Positions 9,774 to 13,729 of a stretch of DNA of 13,729 nt are shown here, piece by piece; the first letter of the stretch is position 1, and each line of letters opens with the position of its first letter. The notes under the pieces were generated by a model, which saw nothing but the letters and a program-made list of their open reading frames with translations, searched no databases and was not told where the DNA came from. Both the position numbers and the translations under genes were made by a program. The DNA comes from an uncultured Thermomicrobiales bacterium. GTDB lineage: Bacteria > Chloroflexota > Chloroflexia > Thermomicrobiales > UBA6265. Where the stretch lies: assembly GCA_902806375.1 (NCBI GenBank), contig CADCWK010000424.1:1-13729 (forward strand). The letters run 5' to 3'.

Positions 9774-10682
9774 ATGCGTGATGCGGTGATCGAGCGGGAA
9801 GGCGGAGCAGACGAGCAGGGGCGTCCGGTGGATGACGTGCTGGTCGGTCACTGGACCGACACGACGAATCGGACGGGGTGCACCGTGATCGTCCTTCCCG
9901 GGTCGCGACCGACGGTGGTCGACGCTCGCGGTGGGGCACCGGGCACCCGCGAGACCGATGTCCTCGCCGTCAGCAACCTCGTCCGCCGTGCCGATGCGAT
10001 CGTCCTGTCCGGTGGCAGCGCGTTCGGTCTCGCGACGGCGGATGGTGTGATGCTGGCACTCCGGGAGCGCGGCCGGGGATTCCCGACGACGGGCGGACCG
10101 GTCCCGATCGTGCCAGCCGCCGTCCTCTTCGACCTGTCTGCCGGGAATCCCGTCTGGCCGGATGCGGCCGCTGGCCGGGCAGCCCTGAACGCGGCCGTGC
10201 CGATCGGCTTGGCGGAGCGGGGCCGGGTCGGAGCGGGTACCGGCGCCACCGTCGCCAGGCTGACCGGGTCTCCCCGTCCGGGCGGACTCGGGATCGCGAC
10301 GGTCTCGCTGGGACCCGGAAACGTGACCGCGGTGATGGCCGTCAATGCGGTCGGCTCGGTCGATGGCACCGACCCGCGGGACTCCATGCTCGAGGCCTGG
10401 TCGACGGACGGCCCCCGAATGGGCATCGGCGAGAACACGACAATCGGGGTGGTGATCGTCGATGCCCCCGTCGATCACCTGGCACTGACCCGCTGTGCCA
10501 TCGCGGCGCACGACGGCCTCGCCCGGGCGATCGTCCCGAGCCATACCATCTTCGACGGCGACACCATCTTCGTCTCGGGCCTCCAGGACGGCGCACCTGA
10601 CGCGATGGCCATTGCCCGGCTGGGGGTGGCGACCGAACTGGCGGTCGAACGCGCGGTGAGAGATGCCGTCGCCCAGCGGTAG
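9774..10682 (+). CDS. P1 (S58/DmpA-NylC) family N-terminal nucleophile hydrolase
   Basis: This 302-residue protein matches the P1 family of self-cleaving aminopeptidases and amidases (DmpA, BapA, NylC). Conserved blocks are VLSGGSAFGLATADGV (77-92), a glycine-rich RVGAGTGATV (151-160), GIGENTTIGVVIVDAPV (217-233) and PSHTIFDGDTIF (255-266). In this family the chain cuts itself and the new N-terminal Ser or Thr becomes the nucleophile; here the likely cut is Asn221-Thr222, the Asn-Thr arrangement known for the nylon-oligomer hydrolase NylC rather than the Gly-Ser of DmpA. No signal peptide is seen, so it is probably cytosolic. The substrate cannot be inferred; peptide or amide are both possible. 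The ATG at 9774 has GAGGAAAG about 8 nt upstream. It lies 31 nt after the nth-like gene and is probably co-transcribed with it. Confidence 0.88.
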   Translation: MRDAVIEREGGADEQGRPVDDVLVGHWTDTTNRTGCTVIVLPGSRPTVVDARGGAPGTRETDVLAVSNLVRRADAIVLSGGSAFGLATADGVMLALRERGRGFPTTGGPVPIVPAAVLFDLSAGNPVWPDAAAGRAALNAAVPIGLAERGRVGAGTGATVARLTGSPRPGGLGIATVSLGPGNVTAVMAVNAVGSVDGTDPRDSMLEAWSTDGPRMGIGENTTIGVVIVDAPVDHLALTRCAIAAHDGLARAIVPSHTIFDGDTIFVSGLQDGAPDAMAIARLGVATELAVERAVRDAVAQR

Positions 10683-10694
10683 CTCCGGCCGGAA

Positions 10695-10711
10695 GGCACG
10701 TTTATCGTGTC
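10695..10711 (+). terminator. Weak hairpin after the P1-family gene
   Basis: GGCACG-TTTAT-CGTGTC forms a 6-bp stem with one G-U pair, starting 13 nt after the stop codon. There is no T-tract, so termination activity is uncertain. A downstream promoter-like site (10739-10747) supports a transcription-unit boundary here. Confidence 0.3.
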
Positions 10712-10738
10712 CGGGAGGCGTGATCCCCGGCGGCGCGA

Positions 10739-10747
10739 TGCTAGACT
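10739..10747 (+). promoter_or_regulatory. Candidate extended -10 promoter for the 10858 gene
   Basis: TGCTAGACT is an extended -10 element (TGn followed by TAGACT). The identical 9-mer occurs upstream of the M14-like gene at 13230. No good -35 is visible at 16-18 nt, which is common for extended -10 promoters. Transcription would begin near 10754, giving a leader of about 105 nt. A second -10-like hexamer, TACACT, lies closer at 10819-10824. Confidence 0.4.
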
Positions 10748-10857
10748 TGCGAGAGTTCCTTAGCCCGGCTCCCTCACGCGTCCCGGCAGCGTTGCCGCTC
10801 ACACGATCCGATTAGCCCTACACTGCGGGGTCCGCGCTCCGCTGGACAGGCCTCCCG

Positions 10858-11700
10858 ATGTCCCAATGGCCACCCGTGCCCTCCCTCACCCTCTCGAGCC
10901 GCTCCACCTCCTGGTTGCCTGCCCGTTCCATCGCCGCGGTCGCGCGGGACGCCGGGACGGACGGGATGGACCTCGACCTCGCCACGCGGTCGGTCGTGAT
11001 CGCTGGCCTGTCCCGTGAACCCCGCCTGGATGACTCGCTGGCCGGGACACTCGACAGCCTCTGGTTGCCGCTGCAGCGTCGCCCTCGGTGCAGCGAGGCC
11101 CAGGCCGACCGGCTCGTCCAGGGGTGGATCTCGCTCACCAGGCGTCTGGACATCCACCGCGTCGTCATCGACCGTGACGCCGCACTGAGACCGATGGGCG
11201 ATCAGGACAAGCGACCTCTCCTCCTCAGGCTCCAGGAAGGGATCGGTCCAGCGACCCGGATCGCCGTGGTCATCCGACCCGGGACCCTCGAGGGTAACCG
11301 GGCCCATCTCGCCGCGATGGGATCCCTCCGCCGGACGGCCGAGGAGTGGGACTTCGACCTGGCGCTCGATCTGTTCGGTCCGGTCGACCCACGCTGGGAA
11401 GCGGAAGCCGCGCTCCAGCGGATCCTCAGTCGACTGACCCTGGTGCGCCTCGGCCCGGTGGGTCAGGACGGTGGGGCGGCAGGATCCCGGACCTCCCGGC
11501 GGACGCTGGCCTGGCTGCTGGACCAGTCGTATCCCGGCACACTGAGCCTGGTTCCCCGGACCGGGTGGCGGGGGCCGATGAGCGCGGCCTCACTCGAGCG
11601 ACGGACCCGGACTGAAGTCAGGGCCATCGCCGACCGTCACCAGCGTATCTTCGCGTCTCACCTCTCGACGACGCGGCTGGCGTCGCCGCAGGAGCGGTAG
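10858..11700 (+). CDS. Hypothetical protein, possible degenerate sugar-isomerase TIM barrel
   Basis: The 280-residue protein is not firmly recognised. The opening (SLTLSSRSTSWLPARSIAAV, then AGTDGMDLDL at 32-41) has the rhythm of the xylose-isomerase/AP-endonuclease-2 type TIM barrel: a first strand, a helix, then a GxxGxxLD-like second strand. Later strands are plausible at HRVVIDR (100-106), RIAVVIRPG (134-142), FDLALDLFG (166-174), LTLVRLGPVG (193-202) and GTLSLVPRTGW (227-237). The His and acidic metal ligands expected of an active isomerase are not evident, so it may be a non-catalytic or divergent member. It is rich in Arg and Leu, with no signal peptide or membrane segment. Codon use matches its neighbours, and the frame has no earlier start. 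The ribosome site is poor (only AGG about 9 nt upstream). It has its own candidate promoter and ends at a hairpin. Confidence 0.7.
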   Translation: MSQWPPVPSLTLSSRSTSWLPARSIAAVARDAGTDGMDLDLATRSVVIAGLSREPRLDDSLAGTLDSLWLPLQRRPRCSEAQADRLVQGWISLTRRLDIHRVVIDRDAALRPMGDQDKRPLLLRLQEGIGPATRIAVVIRPGTLEGNRAHLAAMGSLRRTAEEWDFDLALDLFGPVDPRWEAEAALQRILSRLTLVRLGPVGQDGGAAGSRTSRRTLAWLLDQSYPGTLSLVPRTGWRGPMSAASLERRTRTEVRAIADRHQRIFASHLSTTRLASPQER

Positions 11701-11703
11701 CCG

Positions 11704-11726
11704 CAGGCCCCGGCCTACCGGGCCTG
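11704..11726 (+). terminator. Hairpin between convergent genes
   Basis: CAGGCC(C)CGG-CCTA-CCGGGCCTG folds into 9 bp with one bulged C and a 4-nt loop, starting 3 nt after the stop of the upstream gene. It lacks a T-tract on either strand but lies between convergent genes, where a bidirectional terminator is expected. Confidence 0.45.
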
Positions 11727-11767
11727 TCGACCCCAATCATGGTCCAATTCGTGACGCCGGTCGCCGC

Positions 11768-12010
11768 TCAATGAATCCGGCGGGGGGCGACGGGGTGCTC
11801 GCGGACCGTGCGGTGGGCCGCCACGCGGCGCCGCGGGGCCGGCCGGTCAATCATCTGGGTCAGCACATCGAGGGTCGCCTGCAGCGAGCGGGTGCGATCG
11901 TCAAGCAGCCGGAACGCCGGCTCGACCGGCCGGTCCTCGAGTTGCCGCTCGACGGCCTCCCGGAGAATCTCGGCATCGGACAGGTCGAGATTCAGGCAAA
12001 GCGTTCGCAT
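11768..12010 (-). CDS. Small hypothetical protein (80 aa)
   Basis: I do not recognise a family. The N-terminal half (MRTLCLNLDLSDAEILREAV followed by ERQLED) looks like genuine protein: a beta-strand-like start followed by an acidic amphipathic helix. A second helix is likely at about 31-55, containing RSLQATLDVLTQMI. The C-terminus is basic (PAPRRRVAAHRTVREHPVAPRR) and may be disordered or bind nucleic acid. No cysteine motif, signal peptide or membrane segment is seen. The ATG at 12010 has no good ribosome site. A -10-like TAACAT lies at 12066-12071 (minus) and a GGTCT-GGC-AGACC hairpin at 12031-12043 in the 140-nt gap behind the SprT-like gene. Confidence 0.5.
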   Translation of the reverse strand: MRTLCLNLDLSDAEILREAVERQLEDRPVEPAFRLLDDRTRSLQATLDVLTQMIDRPAPRRRVAAHRTVREHPVAPRRIH

Positions 12011-12150
12011 GTGGGGGTATCCAGTGAACAGGTCTGGCAGACCCGCGACAGGTCAGAGGACCGCCATGTTATCCGCATTCACCGTCGATTCCCAGTCGAT
12101 GCCGGGTGCCGTTGTGGGCTGGACCTGTGGCCAGCGCGGCACGGGCAAGG

Positions 12151-12708
12151 TCAGCCGCTGAGCCCGCTCCGCTGGTCCCCGACCAGTCGGAGGGTGAACT
12201 CCGGCCGGAATGATGGCGAGCAGCGTCCACAGGACCAAGTCCCGCGCACCCGCCGGCGCACCGTCATCCCGCAGCCGGGACACTGGTAGAGATACCGGGC
12301 CGCGCGGCGTTCGACGGGTCGCAGGCAGGTGCGGACCTCTTCGAGCGTCGCGCCGGTGAGAGCGGCGACCCGGTGGGCGATCCGGTCGTGCCCGTGATGG
12401 GCGTGCCGGCGCCGGTCCCCGTCGATGTAGTCGCGCATGTGGACCAGCTCCTCGCAGACGACGATCTCGAGCGCACGCGGGGCATCGAGGTCGATGCGGG
12501 GCAGGTTGATGAGGACGGCGTGGGCGCGGTCGCGGGAGAGGAAGCAGTAGGCGCCGCCGTACTGGGCCGGGATCCGCCGCCCCAACCACCCGGCATAGGT
12601 CGCGCGGTCATCCGTCACCCAGAGATCGTCAGCCGGGAGGTGGAGACGCGCCAGGTACCGGTCGACGAGGGCCGCGACATCCTGACTGGCGATCTCGTTT
12701 CGCCTCAC
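12151..12708 (-). CDS. SprT-like protein with zinc ribbon, altered HExxH motif
   Basis: The 185-residue protein resembles SprT/Spartan-type zinc metallopeptidases. In the core, EIVVCEELVHMRDY (81-94) occupies the place of the HExxH helix but reads E86-E-L-V-H90, so the first metal-binding His is Glu. It is followed by HAHHGHDRIAHRV (102-114), which resembles the third-ligand HG-x2-F region. The C-terminus has a zinc ribbon, Cys143-x2-Cys146 and Cys160-x2-Cys163, ending SFRPEFTLRLV as in SprT-like proteins. Whether it is a working protease is doubtful unless Glu or a nearby His acts as ligand. The start is a GTG at 12708 overlapping the stop of the upstream CxxC protein as GTGA, so translation is probably coupled. 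The SprT assignment is from motif layout, not from a search. Confidence 0.7.
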   Translation of the reverse strand: MRRNEIASQDVAALVDRYLARLHLPADDLWVTDDRATYAGWLGRRIPAQYGGAYCFLSRDRAHAVLINLPRIDLDAPRALEIVVCEELVHMRDYIDGDRRRHAHHGHDRIAHRVAALTGATLEEVRTCLRPVERRAARYLYQCPGCGMTVRRRVRGTWSCGRCSPSFRPEFTLRLVGDQRSGLSG

Positions 12709-13127
12709 CGGGAGGTTTCCGGCGTCGGTGCCGGACCCGCGTCACGCGATCGGGCCCGCAGGAGATCGATGGTCTCGATCGCGTGGCGGAAGTGCGGGAT
12801 CACGATGCTGCCGCCGACGACGAGCGCGACGTTCAGCGCATCGACCAGCTCCGCGTCGTCATACCCGGCCTCGACGCACTGGCCCAGGTGGTAGTCGATG
12901 CAGTCGTTGCAGCGCAGGACCGCCGAGGCGACCAGACCCAGGAGCTCCTTGGTATCGGAGGGCAGGGCGCCTTCCCGGTAGGCCGCACTGTCCAGGGAGA
13001 AGAACCGCTTGACGCCGGTGTGGTCGAGCCCGGCTATCCGGTCGTTCATCCGGCTGCGATACGCCTCGAACTCGTCGAGTCTGGTCATGGGCGACGGGCT
13101 GCCGGCGGGCAGCGCGGGATCGGTCAT
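12705..13127 (-). CDS. Carboxymuconolactone decarboxylase/AhpD-like protein
   Basis: This 140-residue helical protein carries the AhpD-like active-site motif Cys73-N-D-Cys76-x3-His80 in LRCNDCIDYHLGQCVEAGY, followed by DDAELVDALNVALVVGGSI (90-108), which is typical of the carboxymuconolactone decarboxylase family. Members with the CxxC pair usually act as thiol-disulfide or peroxide-reducing proteins; the partner here is unknown. I chose the ATG at 13127 because GGAGA lies about 8 nt upstream and the family core begins soon after. Upstream in-frame starts (13172, 13283) would add unrelated, low-complexity sequence and cross a promoter-like hexamer (TATCAT, 13171-13176). An internal ATG at 13088 is possible. 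It precedes the SprT-like gene with a 4-nt overlap. Confidence 0.88.
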   Translation of the reverse strand: MTDPALPAGSPSPMTRLDEFEAYRSRMNDRIAGLDHTGVKRFFSLDSAAYREGALPSDTKELLGLVASAVLRCNDCIDYHLGQCVEAGYDDAELVDALNVALVVGGSIVIPHFRHAIETIDLLRARSRDAGPAPTPETSR

Positions 13128-13170
13128 CGATGGGGTCTCCGGGCTCGATCGAGCGACAAATGCGGACGAC

Positions 13171-13176
13171 ATGATA
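13171..13176 (-). promoter_or_regulatory. Candidate -10 element for the AhpD-like/SprT-like operon
   Basis: TATCAT on the minus strand matches five of six -10 consensus positions and would place transcription about 37 nt before the chosen start at 13127. No clear -35 is present at 16-18 nt spacing. Confidence 0.35.
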
Positions 13177-13229
13177 GTCGGCTGGTGCCCGTTCCGGTTC
13201 GCCGGCCGGGGATCGGCGTCGGGGCGACT

Positions 13230-13238
13230 TGCTAGACT
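13230..13238 (+). promoter_or_regulatory. Candidate extended -10 promoter for the M14-like gene
   Basis: TGCTAGACT repeats exactly the extended -10 element at 10739-10747. The predicted start lies near 13245, within a palindrome, and about 37 nt before the M14-like gene. The -35 region (GGATCG) is poor. Confidence 0.45.
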
Positions 13239-13244
13239 GATGGA

Positions 13245-13256
13245 CCGGACGTCCGG
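13245..13256. promoter_or_regulatory. Perfect 12-bp palindrome at the predicted transcription start
   Basis: CCGGACGTCCGG is self-complementary and starts 6 nt after the -10 element, a usual place for a repressor operator. GC-rich DNA produces such palindromes by chance, so the assignment is tentative. Confidence 0.3.
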
Positions 13257-13281
13257 ATGACGATGGAGACGATGACGAGGC

Positions 13282-13729
13282 ATGGACGACCCAACGCGGC
13301 GCGAGGCGGTGAGCGACGACCCACGTCTTCGCCGACCCGAGGAGATCTTCGGGCACCAGATGGGCGCCGCGCGGCGTCTGGTTCGCTGGCCGGTCCTGGT
13401 CGACTATTTCCGAGGGGTCGCGGCGGCCAGCGACCGGGTCCGTTTCGATGTCCTGGGCGACGATTCCGGCGGGCAACCGCTGATCTGGCTGACGATCTCA
13501 TCTCCGGAGAACCTGGAGCAGCTCCCTCGCTGGCAGGAGATCCAGCGCCGGCTGGCCGACCAGCGCGGCATGGACGCGACCGAACGCGAGCGGCTCGTCT
13601 CGGAGGGCAAGGCGATCGTCCTCATCACCTGCTCCATCCACGGCACTGAGGTCGGCGGCACACAGATGACCCCGGAGCTGGTCCAGCGACTCGCCACCAG
13701 CGACGACCCGCAGGTCCTCCGGGTTCCCC
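13282..13729 (+). CDS. M14-like zinc carboxypeptidase, N-terminal part (partial)
   Basis: An ATG at 13282 opens a frame running off the window (149 codons). The start of an M14 metallocarboxypeptidase domain is visible: RPEEIFGHQMGAARRLVRW (18-36), VDYFRGVAAASDRVRFDVLG (40-59), LTISSPENLEQL (70-81), and AIVLITCSIHGTEVGGTQMT (111-130), where His120 and Glu123 form the HxxE pair of zinc ligands. The third zinc ligand and the catalytic Glu would lie beyond the window. No signal peptide is seen. The ribosome site is unusual: GAGG sits only 1 nt before the ATG, so a GTG at 13309 (residue 10) is an alternative start. The assignment rests on motifs recalled from this family. Confidence 0.82.
   Translation, partial: MDDPTRREAVSDDPRLRRPEEIFGHQMGAARRLVRWPVLVDYFRGVAAASDRVRFDVLGDDSGGQPLIWLTISSPENLEQLPRWQEIQRRLADQRGMDATERERLVSEGKAIVLITCSIHGTEVGGTQMTPELVQRLATSDDPQVLRVP

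Noticed and set aside
10680..10802. Minus-strand ORF start resembling the pyr leader peptide (SGNAAGT versus SGNASGT, then IA and D-RAF at nearly matching spacing)
   Set aside because: There is no ribosome site at the GTG (10802), the frame runs antisense through the P1-family gene, and the DNA of the shared part is only weakly similar. Most likely chance, though the match is curious.
13128..13283. Longer N-terminus for the AhpD-like protein (start at 13283 or 13172)
   Set aside because: The extra residues are Arg/Pro/His-rich and unlike the family, and they overlap both the -10-like TATCAT and the divergent M14-like promoter. The start at 13127 has a ribosome site.

Overview
The window is strongly GC-rich, with tight operons, 4-nt GTGA overlaps and GTG starts. 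Gene content (a class 1B dihydroorotate dehydrogenase pyr operon, an Endo III-type glycosylase, a P1-family N-terminal nucleophile hydrolase and an M14-like carboxypeptidase whose N-terminus begins with a PEExFGHxMG-type region) suggests a high-GC bacterium, most likely Chloroflexota, less likely Actinomycetota. That assignment is inference, because no rRNA or other phylogenetic marker is present.

Layout. Positions 1-577 (minus) hold the N-terminal membrane part of an ABC exporter, cut by the window edge. Positions 578-945 are a long non-coding leader/promoter region for it, with a good promoter, a possible 18-codon leader ORF and hairpins. Positions 946-8646 (minus) are a five-gene pyrimidine operon in the order pyrC-carA-carB-pyrK-pyrD. 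It supplies carbamoyl phosphate synthetase, dihydroorotase and the two-subunit NAD-linked dihydroorotate dehydrogenase. pyrB, pyrE, pyrF and pyrR are not in the window. The operon has a recognisable promoter at 8847-8875, then a leader of about 190 nt. The leader contains a 60-codon ORF that is translated across a terminator-like hairpin plus U8 tract and stops inside the start of pyrC. This is the layout expected for translation-coupled, UTP-sensing attenuation like that of enterobacterial pyrBI, and I regard it as the most interesting signal here.

On the plus strand, diverging from pyrC, are an endonuclease III-like gene (9002-9742) and a DmpA/NylC-like P1-family hydrolase (9774-10682), probably co-transcribed. 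They are followed by a separately promoted hypothetical that resembles a degenerate sugar-phosphate-isomerase TIM barrel (10858-11700). It ends at a hairpin facing three minus-strand genes: a small hypothetical (11768-12010), a SprT-like zinc-ribbon protein whose HExxH reads EExxH (12151-12708), and a CxxC/AhpD-like carboxymuconolactone decarboxylase family protein (12705-13127). The last two overlap by GTGA. The window ends inside a plus-strand M14-like metallocarboxypeptidase (13282 onward), with an extended -10 promoter and a perfect palindrome near its transcription start.

No tRNA, rRNA, insertion sequence, CRISPR array or phage gene was seen. No single gene is a clear novelty; the regulatory leaders are the parts worth a second look.
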